Shown: positions 52,355-61,269 of the stretch, in pieces
Position numbering within the stretch: position 1 is the first letter of the stretch
Layout of the letters: each line of letters opens with the position of its first letter
Assembly: GCA_021325655.1 (NCBI GenBank)
Contig: JAJPGT010000096.1
Coordinates: forward strand, 124,001-188,000
Origin: Pseudomonadota bacterium
GTDB taxonomy: Bacteria; Chloroflexota; UBA6077; JAJPGT01
DNA: 64,000 nt
Direction: 5' to 3'
Position numbers and translations under genes: made by a program
Notes under the pieces: generated by a model
What the model saw: the letters and a program-made list of their open reading frames with translations, nothing else
Database searches by the model: none
What the model was told of the DNA's origin: nothing

Positions 52355-53847
52355 ATGTTCGCGTCCCCAGCCCTTGCGTTGGACGTCGTTCCCCGGTCCG
52401 ATCGGCCGTTGCAGGATGTATTCGCCAGCGACCTCGACGATGACGTCGCCAACGACCCTTTGCGGACGTACCTCCGCGAGATCCACGAAGTGGACTTGCT
52501 GAGCGCCGCCGACGAGCGTGAGCTCGCCTGCCGCATTGAAGAGCGCGCCGGGCTGTTGCGCGTGCAGGCGCTGGTGCGCGAGGTGATCGGCCGGGAGCCG
52601 AGTGCGCTGGACATTGCCATCGGCCTCTGCGCGCGGCTCGTCGAGGCCGGCGATATCGTGAGCTTGCTGGCGGAGCGGCTGGGCGAGGGCAGCCGAGCAG
52701 GGCTGCTCCGCCTGCCGGCGGTCCGAGCCCGGATCGACTACGTGCCGGACCCCGAGCTCATCGAACGGATTGCTCAGCAGCGCCAGATCAGCCTGGACGA
52801 GGCGCGGCGGGCCCTGATCGACTTCTCGGTCGAAACGCGGCTGCTGCCGCCTGCCGCGCTGGAGCTGCTGGAGCGCTACGACGGGCATCTGCCGCCCCTG
52901 GCGGCGATGGAAGCGGCGTTGAGCGGCCAGGAGCTCAGTCTAGAGGCCCATTTCGCCCAGGTGCTGATCGGCGCTCGCCGGGCAGAGCGGCATCTCACCG
53001 AGGCGAACCTGCGCCTCGTGGTCTCCATTGCGAAGAAGTACCTTGGCCGCGGTCTGGCGATGCTGGACCTGATCCAGGAGGCAACCTGGGCCTGATGCGT
53101 GCGGTCGAGAAGTTCGACCACCGCCGGGGCTTCAAGTTCTCCACTTACGCCACCTGGTGGATCCGGCAGGCGGTCGGCCGCGCGGTGGCCGACCAGGCGC
53201 GCACAATCCGTGTGCCGGTCCACATGACCGAGGTGATCAACCGGCTCAACCAGGTCTCCCGTGAGCTGATCCAGGACCTGGGTCGCGATCCGCACCCCGC
53301 CGAGATTGCGCTGGCGATGGGGCTGCTCTGTGACGAGACCGAGCAGGCGATCGTGCTGGAGATCGGCTGGGAGCCGCCCGAGGATTCGGCCGCCCGGCGG
53401 CGGCTGATCCTCGACAGCGGCGCGCTCCCGCGCTACGACCGGCTCCCCTCACCGCTGCGCGAAGAGGTGGAGCGCGCTGCCGGCCGGGTCCAGCACGCGC
53501 GCCGGGCGGTGCGGCAGCCGGTGTCGCTCGCTGCACCCGTTGGAGACGACCAGGATGGCGAGCTGTCTGACCTGATCGAGGATCGGGACGCGGCCTCCCC
53601 GCTCGATCAAACCACGATGAGCCTGCTACGCGACCAGGTGCGGAGTGTGCTCGGCTCGCTCAGCCAGCGGGAGAGCCGGATCCTGGCCCTTCGCTTCGGC
53701 CTGGACGATGGCCGGCAGCGGACGCTGGAGGAGGTGGGCCGCGAGTTCGGGGTGACCCGGGAGCGCATCCGCCAGCTCGAGGCCAAGGCATTGCGAAAGC
53801 TGCGCCACCCGAGCCGCGCCAAGCGCCTGCGCGACTATCTCCGCTAG
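52355..53847 (+). CDS. RpoD-type RNA polymerase sigma factor, split by a one-base frameshift
   Basis: Two frames together give a complete sigma-70 group 1/2 factor of ~497 residues. Part 1 (52355-53095) has region 1.2 ([20 protein letters not shown]) and region 2.1-2.2 ([27 protein letters not shown]). Part 2 (53095-53847) continues at [26 protein letters not shown] (regions 2.3-2.4), region 3, and region 4 ([20 protein letters not shown]). The expected [17 protein letters not shown] is broken because one G is missing near 53080. The halves meet as TGATG. Between regions 3.0 and 3.2 there is an unusual ~50-residue Arg/Ala-rich insertion. It may be a sequencing error or a recent lesion. Confidence 0.8.
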
Positions 53848-53881
53848 TGGCCACGGCGACCTATCCGCTGCCTGCCCGGCG

Positions 53882-53909
53882 CTGACGGCTGACCGCTCTC
53901 CGCTACAAT
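53882..53909 (+). promoter_or_regulatory. Promoter of the lipoprotein gene at 53945
   Basis: CTGACG (53882-53887) and TACAAT (53904-53909) with a 16-bp spacer, 35 nt before GTG 53945. Confidence 0.55.
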
Positions 53910-53944
53910 GCCCTCTGGAGACCCGTGGGCATGGATCAGCGCGG

Positions 53945-54532
53945 GTGAGGCGCAGGCTGCTAGCGGCGGCGTTCCTGTTGGCTGGCCTGGCGCTCGCCGG
54001 TTGCGGCGACGTTGGGCTGACGGCCACTGCCACTGAGGTGCCGGGCGCCGCGGCCACTGCCGCTCGGCGCGCCGCGACCCCGATCCCCACCCCGATCCGC
54101 ACCCCCACCGCCCCGGTGCCACCCTCCCCTCTTCCCCGCCCCTCGCCCACCAGCGGCCCCTCAGATGAGGAGCAGATCGCCGCCGCGGTCGACGCCATCG
54201 CCAAAGCGCTGGACTCCGGCAACCTCGACGCGCTGCGCGATCTGATGATCGACCAGGTTGCCATCGCCCCCGGCGGCGACCAAGGCGCGGAAACCATGGA
54301 TCGCGACCTGGCACTGAGCTGGCTGCGCGAGCGCGCTGGCCCCGGCCCGAAGGTCGTTTCGAGCGACGTGGTGGAGAACTTCGGGCTCCTGGAAGTGCAC
54401 ACCGAGCCCTGGGAGACAAAGCCGCCGGTGAGCAGCGGCAAGGTGCAGTTCAACCTCCACCGCTACAACGACCAGGGTGACCAGGACCCCATCCACGGCC
54501 AGTGGAAGATCGACGTCCTGATCCCCCAGTAG
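53945..54532 (+). CDS. Lipoprotein of unknown function
   Basis: A 195-residue exported lipoprotein (lipobox LALAGCG, Cys ~20) with a Thr/Pro/Ala linker to ~residue 72. The folded part starts EEQIAAAVDAIAKALDSGNL and continues LRDLMIDQVAIAPGG to WKIDVLIP at the end, a layout reminiscent of NTF2/SnoaL-like cystatin folds ('dsgn...l..lm.d.v'). That similarity is only suggestive. GTG 53945 is the start. It has its own promoter and precedes the M20 peptidase. Confidence 0.6.
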   Translation: MRRRLLAAAFLLAGLALAGCGDVGLTATATEVPGAAATAARRAATPIPTPIRTPTAPVPPSPLPRPSPTSGPSDEEQIAAAVDAIAKALDSGNLDALRDLMIDQVAIAPGGDQGAETMDRDLALSWLRERAGPGPKVVSSDVVENFGLLEVHTEPWETKPPVSSGKVQFNLHRYNDQGDQDPIHGQWKIDVLIPQ

Positions 54533-54583
54533 CGCGTCTGCCTGCCGAGTCGCTACCCTCGTCCCGCAAGGAGGACATGTGGT

Positions 54584-55960
54584 ATGAGCGCCCTGGTGGA
54601 CTACATCGAGGCCAACCGCGAACAGTTCCTGGCTGGCCTGGTGGAGCTCCTGACAATTCCCAGCGTCAGCGCGGATCCGCGGCACACGGCCGACGTCCGC
54701 GCCTGCGCCGAATGGCTTGCCGGCCAGATACGCGCCCTGGGGCTCGATAACGTCCAGATTCTCCCCACGGGTGGCCACCCGGCGGTCTACGGCGAGTGGC
54801 TGGAGGCGCCCGGCCAGCCCACTGTGCTGGTCTACGGCCATTACGACGTCCAGCCGCCAGATCCGCTCGATGAGTGGGACACCCCACCCTTCCAGCCCGC
54901 TATCCGCGATGGCCGCGTCTTCGCCCGTGGCGCCGCCGACGACAAGGGGCAGGTGTTCATGCATCTGAAGGCGGTTGAGGCCCATCTGCGCACCAGCGGC
55001 CGGCTGCCGATCAACCTGAAGTTCATCTTCGAAGGCGAGGAGGAGATCGGCAGCGTACACCTGGACGAGTTCATGCGCCGCTACCGCGACCTGCTGCGGG
55101 CGGACATGGTCGTCGTCTCCGACACCTCCTGGTTCGCCAACGACGTCCCCTCCCTGACCTACGGCTTGCGCGGCCTGGCCTACTTCCAGGTCGACCTCCA
55201 GGGCCCTGCTCACGACGTCCACTCCGGGCAGTACGGCGGCGCCGTGGGCAACCCGGCCTGGGCGCTGGTGCAGATGCTCGCCTCGCTGAAGGATGAGCAG
55301 GACCACGTGACGATCCCCGGCTTCTACGACGCCGTGCGCCCGATCAGCCCGCAGGAGCGCAACGCCTGGCAGGAGCTGCCGTTCGACGAGCCCGCCTACC
55401 GCGCGATGCTCGGCGTCCCGGCGCTGCACGGCGAGCAGGGCTACAGCGTGCTCGAGCGCCTCTGGGCCCGACCCACACTGGAGATCAACGGCATCTGGGG
55501 CGGCTTCACCGGCGAAGGCTCCAAGACGATCATCCCCGCCCGGGCCTCGGCCAAGCTCTCCTGCCGGCTGGTGCCAGACCAGGATCCGGAGCAGATCGCC
55601 GACCTGGTGGAGGAGCACCTGCGCCGGATCTGCCCGCCCTGGGTCACAATGACGCTCACCCGCCTGTCCACTGGCAAGCCGAGCGTCACCAGCCTGGACC
55701 ACCCCGGGGTGCAGGCAGCACTGCGGGCGCTGGAGCGCAGCTTCGGCAAGCGGGCGCGGTTCATCCGTGGCGGTGGCAGCATCCCGATCGTCGCCAGCTT
55801 TCAGGAGGTGCTGGGGCTCCCGGCGGTGTTGATGGGCATGGGCAATGCCGACGAGCGCGCCCACGCACCGAATGAGAACTTCGTGCTGGACAACTTCTTT
55901 GGCGGCATCAAGGCAGCCGCCTTTCTCTGGGAGGAGCTGGCCCAGCCACGGACCGAGTAG
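54584..55960 (+). CDS. M20-family dipeptidase/peptidase
   Basis: A 458-residue zinc-dependent M20 peptidase (CNDP-like). The metal site is complete: VYGHYDVQPPDPLDEWDTPPF (His-x-Asp), GAADDKGQVFMHLKAVEA (bridging Asp), FEGEEEIGS (catalytic Glu and Glu ligand). The lid/dimerisation domain follows (VDLQGPAHDVHSGQYGGAVG), and the C-terminal His lies in AHAPNENFVLDNFF. It probably hydrolyses dipeptides or N-acyl amino acids in the cytoplasm. ATG 54584 follows AAGGAGG. Confidence 0.9.
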   Translation: MSALVDYIEANREQFLAGLVELLTIPSVSADPRHTADVRACAEWLAGQIRALGLDNVQILPTGGHPAVYGEWLEAPGQPTVLVYGHYDVQPPDPLDEWDTPPFQPAIRDGRVFARGAADDKGQVFMHLKAVEAHLRTSGRLPINLKFIFEGEEEIGSVHLDEFMRRYRDLLRADMVVVSDTSWFANDVPSLTYGLRGLAYFQVDLQGPAHDVHSGQYGGAVGNPAWALVQMLASLKDEQDHVTIPGFYDAVRPISPQERNAWQELPFDEPAYRAMLGVPALHGEQGYSVLERLWARPTLEINGIWGGFTGEGSKTIIPARASAKLSCRLVPDQDPEQIADLVEEHLRRICPPWVTMTLTRLSTGKPSVTSLDHPGVQAALRALERSFGKRARFIRGGGSIPIVASFQEVLGLPAVLMGMGNADERAHAPNENFVLDNFFGGIKAAAFLWEELAQPRTE

Positions 55961-56148
55961 CTCGTCGCTGCCCAACGACCTAACACAGCCACGAAACCAA
56001 ACGGCGGGCCTGCTGGCCTGGTACGCTACAAAGGTCGTTGGGGCAGCGCAGGCCAGTGTTGAGGCGCTGAGGTGCTGGCGCTCCACAGGTCGACAGGCTG
56101 GTCGCCGCCAGCAGGGGCATGAGGCGGCTCGCCAGGGAGCAGGGGACG

Positions 56149-57705
56149 ATGCCACGCCGCGAACGTGACTCCCATAAGCCTGGGCTAGCCCGGGGCCAGC
56201 TCTCCGAAGCGGAGCTCGACCGGATCCTGGACGACGCCGGGGAGGCGACGCTCGCCGGCGATCAGGCCCGGCTCGACGCCGCTACCTGGTCGCTCTGGCA
56301 AGCGAGGCGGCTGCTACCGGAGCTGCTGACGCGGCGGCTGATCGAGGGGCGCAGCCGCATTCCCTTCCTGGAGCTCGAGCTCCTCGCCGGCTTCGCCGGG
56401 CCGCGAGCCGCCACCTATCTCCGCCGCGTCGCGGAGCAGCGCGTCGTCCCGGACATCATCCGCTTCGGCGCCCAGCGTCGGGCGGGCTGGCCGGAGCGTG
56501 GCGAAGCCAAGCGCCGCCTCACCTTCCTCGCCACGCTGCAGGATGCCGAGGCGACGCTCGTGCAGGCGGTGGAGCTGGCGAGCGCTCCCTGGCCCCCGGA
56601 TGCCCAGATGCTCGAAGAGGTGCTCGGCTACCTGGCGGCGCTGCCCGCGGGCCAGCAGCAGGCGGTGCTCGCCCGGGCGGCGCGCCAGCTCGGCCAGCAG
56701 GTGGCCTGGCTGCTGCGCGCCGCGCTCCACCTCTGTAACCCCGCTACCCAACGCCTCGCGCTCAGCGAGCTCGTCCGACTCCGCGAGCCCGGCACGGAGG
56801 GGCCGATTCGCCGGCTCGCTCACACTACCGCCGATCCAGCGGTGCGGGCCGAGGCGATGGCGGCCCTCGAGCGGCTCCAGCTTCGGGTCGTGGGGGCGGC
56901 GCAACAAGGCGCGCCACGGCCGCTGCCGCCGGTGGCTCAGGCCTTCCTCAGCCACGTCGACTCCGTAGGCGGCCAGGTGGCTATCGTGGTCCGCCAGCTC
57001 GCCGACGAGATCTTCCTCTTTGCCGACTTCCTCCATCGCGACGATTGGGGTATCCGCGGCGTGTACGGCTCGGTCCACGCCGATCGCGCGCTCGTGGACG
57101 AGCTGATCACAGGACTTCAGGAGGCCGGCGTCCCGCTGGTCGCGGTCGAGGTCGCCGCCGCCCGCGGCGCCATCGCGGCCGCGATGGAAGCGCACACCCT
57201 GTCCGGCCAGCCGATTCCCCCGGAGTTCGAGCTCTGGGAGCCGTTTCTGCACGACACGTATCCTCCTCTGGAGACAGAGGCCGTGCTGCAGCCAGAGCTG
57301 GACGACGCCCCCTATGCGGGGCGGCGCGAGCTACTCGCCCGCAGCGCCGCGCTGGCCGAGCATCCGTTCTTCGTCGACTGGGCCTTCGAGCTTGCCGACA
57401 CCTCGGTCGCGTTGCTCGCCACGCCCCCGCCCTCCAGCGTCCGGCTGACCAACAAGCAGTACCAACCGCTACTGGAGCACCTGCTGGTGGACGCGACCCG
57501 GCAGCAGCTCCGGCAGCGGCTGCGCCGGCAGGCCTGGCTGCTTGAGCAGGAGGGCGACGCGCGCTCGCGCGACCTCACGCTGGCGGTCTCCGCCCAGCTT
57601 GGTCAGGCACCTCCGGCCGAGCTGGGGAAGATCCCGTTCCTGCGCGAGCTGGTGAAGCACACCCTGGCCGCCCTGACCAGTCTGGCGCTCTTCAGTCGGT
57701 CCTAA
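56149..57705 (+). CDS. Large protein of unknown function, helical-repeat-like
   Basis: A 518-residue soluble protein. ATG 56149 follows GGGAGCAGGG; an in-frame ATG at 56119 is less likely. The first ~270 residues are Ala/Leu/Arg-rich helices with pairs such as VLGYLAALPAGQQQAVLARA and LRVVGAAQQ, looking like HEAT-type repeats. Residues ~280-470 are less repetitive (VGGQVAIVVRQLADEIFLFA, HRDDWGIRGVYGSVHADRAL). The C-terminus is again helical. No catalytic motif is recognised. It follows the M20 peptidase gene with a 188-base gap. It is probably a conserved lineage-specific protein. Confidence 0.7.
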   Translation: MPRRERDSHKPGLARGQLSEAELDRILDDAGEATLAGDQARLDAATWSLWQARRLLPELLTRRLIEGRSRIPFLELELLAGFAGPRAATYLRRVAEQRVVPDIIRFGAQRRAGWPERGEAKRRLTFLATLQDAEATLVQAVELASAPWPPDAQMLEEVLGYLAALPAGQQQAVLARAARQLGQQVAWLLRAALHLCNPATQRLALSELVRLREPGTEGPIRRLAHTTADPAVRAEAMAALERLQLRVVGAAQQGAPRPLPPVAQAFLSHVDSVGGQVAIVVRQLADEIFLFADFLHRDDWGIRGVYGSVHADRALVDELITGLQEAGVPLVAVEVAAARGAIAAAMEAHTLSGQPIPPEFELWEPFLHDTYPPLETEAVLQPELDDAPYAGRRELLARSAALAEHPFFVDWAFELADTSVALLATPPPSSVRLTNKQYQPLLEHLLVDATRQQLRQRLRRQAWLLEQEGDARSRDLTLAVSAQLGQAPPAELGKIPFLRELVKHTLAALTSLALFSRS

Positions 57706-57861
57706 GCGGGCGGCACCCGGCGCAGCTCAGCCGAGCTGTTGCCGGAAGAATACCGGCGTCCGCTCCCGGGACGGCGTCGCGGCCGTGGCGCCGCGCGTAA
57801 ACTTGAGCCAGCGCCTGGCGCGGGGCTACACTGTCAGCGTGACCCAGGAGGAACCGCCGGG

Positions 57862-58311
57862 GTGGCCCCCGCCGAGCTTCTACTCGTGGCGGTCCGGTGG
57901 GCGCACGCGATGGCCGCGGTGGCCTGGGTGGGCGGCAACCTCTTTCTCCTCTGGGTGCTCGAGCCCGCGCTGCGGAGCTTCAGTGGCTCCGAGGGCTCCG
58001 GACCGCTCTGGCGGGCGGTTTCCCAGGGCTTTCGCGAGCTGACGGATGCATCGATCATCGTATTCATCATCTCGGGGGCGGTGCTCACGTTCGACCGCCT
58101 GTCGAGCGTCGCAGCCTCGCCCGCGTATGCCGGGGTGCTGGCGGCGAAGCTCGCGCTGGCGCTGGTCGCGTTCTTCCTGGCGGCGCGGCTGCGCCGGGCG
58201 GAACCGGCCCGCCGGCTCTGGCTGGCGCGCTGGCAGGTGGGGCTGGGCGCGCTCATCATCTTGCTAGCAGCAGTGCTGAAGACGCTGTATGAAAGCGGGC
58301 TAACGGGATGA
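57862..58311 (+). CDS. CopD-like membrane protein
   Basis: A 149-residue protein with four hydrophobic helices, starting with LLVAVRWAHAMAAVAWVGGN. The conserved His and Trp-Val-Gly-Gly of CopD/YozB-type proteins are in that first helix; ASIIVFIISGAVLTFDRL and YAGVLAAKLALALVAFFLAA follow. Such proteins handle copper or heme at the membrane. GTG 57862 has AGGAGGAA 9 nt upstream. It overlaps ccmE by four bases (58308-58311), so it is the first gene of the cytochrome c maturation operon. Confidence 0.7.
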   Translation: MAPAELLLVAVRWAHAMAAVAWVGGNLFLLWVLEPALRSFSGSEGSGPLWRAVSQGFRELTDASIIVFIISGAVLTFDRLSSVAASPAYAGVLAAKLALALVAFFLAARLRRAEPARRLWLARWQVGLGALIILLAAVLKTLYESGLTG

Positions 58312-58706
58312 TCCGGCCGAAGGTCCTGGCGGTGGGGGTGGTGCTCGCCATCGCGGTCGCCTACCTCGCGCTGACCAGCCTTCAGACCACTACGGTTTAT
58401 TATCTGACCGTCAGCGAACTGCTGAGCCGTGGCCCGTCGCAGCAGTCCGTGCGTGTCGCCGGTATCGTCGCCCCAGGCAGCATCGCTAAGGATCCGAGCA
58501 GCCTGACGCTTCGCTTCACCGTGCAAGACGCTACGGGGAGCCTCCCAGTCGTGTACACCGGTGGCACGACCCCCGACATCTTCGCCGAGAAGGTGGAGGT
58601 GGTGGCCGAGGGCAAGTACGGCGCAGACGGCACCTTCCACGCGACCACGCTGCTCGCCAAGTGCCCGTCCAAGTTCGAGGGCCAGGTGGCCCAGGCGAAG
58701 AGCTAG
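58308..58706 (+). CDS. ccmE: Cytochrome c maturation protein CcmE (Cys-type variant)
   Basis: A 132-residue membrane-anchored OB-fold heme chaperone (N-terminal helix VLAVGVVLAIAVAYLAL). It carries heme to CcmF/H. Where proteobacterial CcmE has the heme-binding His in HxxxY, here Cys119 and Phe123 form CxxxF (AKCPSKFEG). A Cys in place of His is known from archaeal and deltaproteobacterial CcmE with CxxxY; the Phe at the last position is unusual. It overlaps the CopD-like gene and is directly followed by ccmF. Confidence 0.9.
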   Translation: MIRPKVLAVGVVLAIAVAYLALTSLQTTTVYYLTVSELLSRGPSQQSVRVAGIVAPGSIAKDPSSLTLRFTVQDATGSLPVVYTGGTTPDIFAEKVEVVAEGKYGADGTFHATTLLAKCPSKFEGQVAQAKS

Positions 58707-58709
58707 GGT

Positions 58710-60707
58710 ATGGGCGACCTCGGCCACCTCAGCCTGCTGGGCGCACTGCTCCTGGCCGCCCTGGCCGCCGCGACCTCGTTGCTGGGCGCCTGGCGCGAGC
58801 GTGACGACCTGCTGGAGAGCGGGCGGCGGGCGCTGTATGGCGCCTGCGCGCTGGTAGTGGTCGCGGCGCTCGCCCTGGCGGCAGCGTTCCAGCTCCATGA
58901 CTTCTCGATCCGCTACGTGGCGGAGAACTCCAGCCGCCTGATGTCGCCCCTGGACACGCTGGCCAGCTTCTGGGGCGGCCAGGCCGGCTCGCTGCTGTTC
59001 TGGGCGCTCGGGCTGGCGCTGCTGTCGGCGCTCTCCGTCTGGCGCACCCAGCGCCGCTCCCCCTGGCTCGTCCCGGTGATGGCCGGAACGCTCGCGCTGA
59101 TCCTGCTGTTCTTCCTCGGCATCCTGACGCTCATCGCCAGCCCGTTCGAACGCGTCCCGGTCGCTCCGCCCGACGGCCGGGGGCTGAACCCGATCCTGCT
59201 CGACACCGGGATGCGTATCCACCCGCCGCTGCTGCTATCTGGCTACATGAGCTACAGCGTTCCGTTCGCCATCACGGTCGCGGCGCTGGTGACCGGTCGG
59301 CTCGGCAACGACTGGCTGCGGGCGCTGCGCCCCTGGCTGCTGGCCGCCTGGACGATCCAGGGCTGCGGGCTGCTGGCCGGCGCCTGGTGGGCCTACCACG
59401 TGCTCGGCTGGGGCGGCTACTGGGGCTGGGACCCGGTGGAGAACGTGGCGCTGCTGCCCTGGCTGGTGGCGACCGCGCTGCTGCACTCGGTGATGGTGCA
59501 AGAGCGGCGTGGGATGCTAAAGGTCTGGAACGTCGGGCTGCTGCTGGCGGCGTTCAACCTGTCGATCTTCGGGACGTTCGTCGTCCGCAGCGGGGTGATC
59601 TCCTCGGTCCACTCCTTCGCCCAGTCCGCCATCGGGCCGTACTTCTTCGGCTTCCTCGGCGCTACGCTCGTCGTCACCCTGTCGTTGCTGTTCTACCGGC
59701 TGCCGGACCTCAGGAGCGAGGGCGAGTTCGACGCGCTGGTGTCGCGCGAGTCCAGCTTCCTCTTTAACAACCTGCTGCTGGTGGCGATGACCGCGGCGAC
59801 GTTCTGGGGGACGATCTTCCCGCTCGTCTCCGAAGCGATCCAGGGCACCCGGGTCGCCGTCGGTCCGCCCTACTTCCAGGCGGTCAACGGGCCGATCCTG
59901 CTGGCGCTGCTGCTGCTGATGGGCATTGGGCCGCTGCTCGCCTGGCGCCGCAGCTCCGCGGCCAGCCTCCGCCGCAACTTCCTGGCCCCGATTGCCGTGG
60001 GCCTCGCCAGCGGGCTGGTACTGGTCGCGCTCGGGATGCGCCAGCTCTGGGCGACTGTCGCGTTCGCCGCGGCGGCGTTCGTGTTCATGACGATCACGCA
60101 GGAGTTTTGGCGCGGCGTCCGGGCTCGGATGCGCGCCGGCGAGCCGGCCCCCGTTGCGCTGGTGGGCCTGGTGCGGCGCAACCGGCGACGCTACGGCGGC
60201 TACGTGGTGCACCTCGGGATGGTGTTTGTCGCGCTCGGGATCATCGGCTCCACCTTCTTCCAGCAGGACCACGGGCTGCGGCTGGCGCGCGGCGAGTCCG
60301 CCACGGTCGGCCGCTACACGCTGACGAACGAGGGGCTGTTCCAGGAGACGCAGCCGGGCCGCCAGGAGGTGTACGCCCAGATGGCGGTGCAGGCGGATGG
60401 CGCGCTGCTAGACGTGATCCGTCCGGGCAAGCACACCTACGTGAACTGGGAGCAGCAGCCGACCAGCAGCATCTCGATCACCACCACCTGGCCCTGGCTG
60501 GAGGACCTGTACGTGGTGCTGGTGAGCCCGAACGCGGACGGCTCGGCCAGTCTGCAGGTGTTCGTCAACCCGCTGGTGTCGCTGATCTGGCTCGGCGGGG
60601 TCCTGTTCCTGCTCGGAACGGTCATCGCAGCCTGGCCGGAGCGCCCCCGCCTGGGCACCCCGCGGCCGCTCGTATCCCGCCCCCAGGCGGTGGCGGTGGA
60701 GGCGTAA
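58710..60707 (+). CDS. ccmF: Cytochrome c maturation / heme lyase subunit CcmF
   Basis: A 665-residue integral membrane protein with ~14 hydrophobic segments. It carries the Trp-rich WWD heme-handling loop (YHVLGWGGYWGWDPVENVAL) and His residues in HPPLLLSGYM and in the later transmembrane helices. CcmF together with CcmH attaches heme to apocytochrome c. The C-terminal extracytoplasmic region (TLTNEGLFQETQPGRQEVYA) matches the family. It begins 3 bases after ccmE ends. Confidence 0.95.
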   Translation: MGDLGHLSLLGALLLAALAAATSLLGAWRERDDLLESGRRALYGACALVVVAALALAAAFQLHDFSIRYVAENSSRLMSPLDTLASFWGGQAGSLLFWALGLALLSALSVWRTQRRSPWLVPVMAGTLALILLFFLGILTLIASPFERVPVAPPDGRGLNPILLDTGMRIHPPLLLSGYMSYSVPFAITVAALVTGRLGNDWLRALRPWLLAAWTIQGCGLLAGAWWAYHVLGWGGYWGWDPVENVALLPWLVATALLHSVMVQERRGMLKVWNVGLLLAAFNLSIFGTFVVRSGVISSVHSFAQSAIGPYFFGFLGATLVVTLSLLFYRLPDLRSEGEFDALVSRESSFLFNNLLLVAMTAATFWGTIFPLVSEAIQGTRVAVGPPYFQAVNGPILLALLLLMGIGPLLAWRRSSAASLRRNFLAPIAVGLASGLVLVALGMRQLWATVAFAAAAFVFMTITQEFWRGVRARMRAGEPAPVALVGLVRRNRRRYGGYVVHLGMVFVALGIIGSTFFQQDHGLRLARGESATVGRYTLTNEGLFQETQPGRQEVYAQMAVQADGALLDVIRPGKHTYVNWEQQPTSSISITTTWPWLEDLYVVLVSPNADGSASLQVFVNPLVSLIWLGGVLFLLGTVIAAWPERPRLGTPRPLVSRPQAVAVEA

Positions 60708-60708
60708 G

Positions 60709-61269
60709 GTGCGGCGAGCCCTGAGCGAACGGCAGGCTCCGCGCGGTGCTGGTATCGGACTGGCCGCGAGCACGCTGGCCACGTTGCTGCTCCTGCTGGC
60801 TCTGGGGACGGCCCTGGCGCAGCCGATCACGGACCCGGACACCGACCCCCGGGTGCGCGAGGTGGCCAAGGACCTCCAGTGTCCGGTCTGCCAGAACCTC
60901 TCGGTGGCCGACTCGCCCTCCGGATTGGCCAAGGACATGCGAGCGCTGATCGCCAAGCAGCTCGACGAGGGGCAGACACGGGAGCAGATCGAGCAGTACT
61001 TCGTCGAGCGCTACGGCGAGGGGATTCTGCTCCGCCCCTCGCACCGCGGGTTCACCGGCCTGGTCTGGCTCGGCCCCTGGCTCGCCCTCGGCCTGGGCCT
61101 GGTGCTGGTCGCCCTGACGTTACGCCGCCTCGCCGCGCGGCGTGCCGCGCCCACGATTCAGCCGGTTGCCAGGCCGGAGGCTGACCCGGCGGCTGGGAGC
61201 GGGGAGACGGACCGGTACGAACGCCAGCTCGAGGCGGAGCTGGCGCGGTATCGCGAGCGGGTTGGCTGA
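60709..61269 (+). CDS. ccmH: Cytochrome c maturation thioreductase-like protein CcmH
   Basis: A 186-residue protein. A signal/anchor helix (~residues 18-37) leads into the CcmH domain with CPVC motif LQCPVCQNLS (Cys58, Cys61) and the family stretch DMRALIAKQLDEGQTREQIE, FVERYGEGILLRP. A second membrane helix (~105-127) follows. It reduces apocytochrome CxxCH disulfides. GTG 60709 starts one base after the ccmF stop; the stop overlaps the next gene. Confidence 0.95.
   Translation: MRRALSERQAPRGAGIGLAASTLATLLLLLALGTALAQPITDPDTDPRVREVAKDLQCPVCQNLSVADSPSGLAKDMRALIAKQLDEGQTREQIEQYFVERYGEGILLRPSHRGFTGLVWLGPWLALGLGLVLVALTLRRLAARRAAPTIQPVARPEADPAAGSGETDRYERQLEAELARYRERVG

Noticed and set aside
52355-53847. 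A naturally two-part sigma factor
   Set aside because: The break falls inside the conserved QEGN-GLMRAV helix and is explained by one missing G; a designed split there is unlikely.
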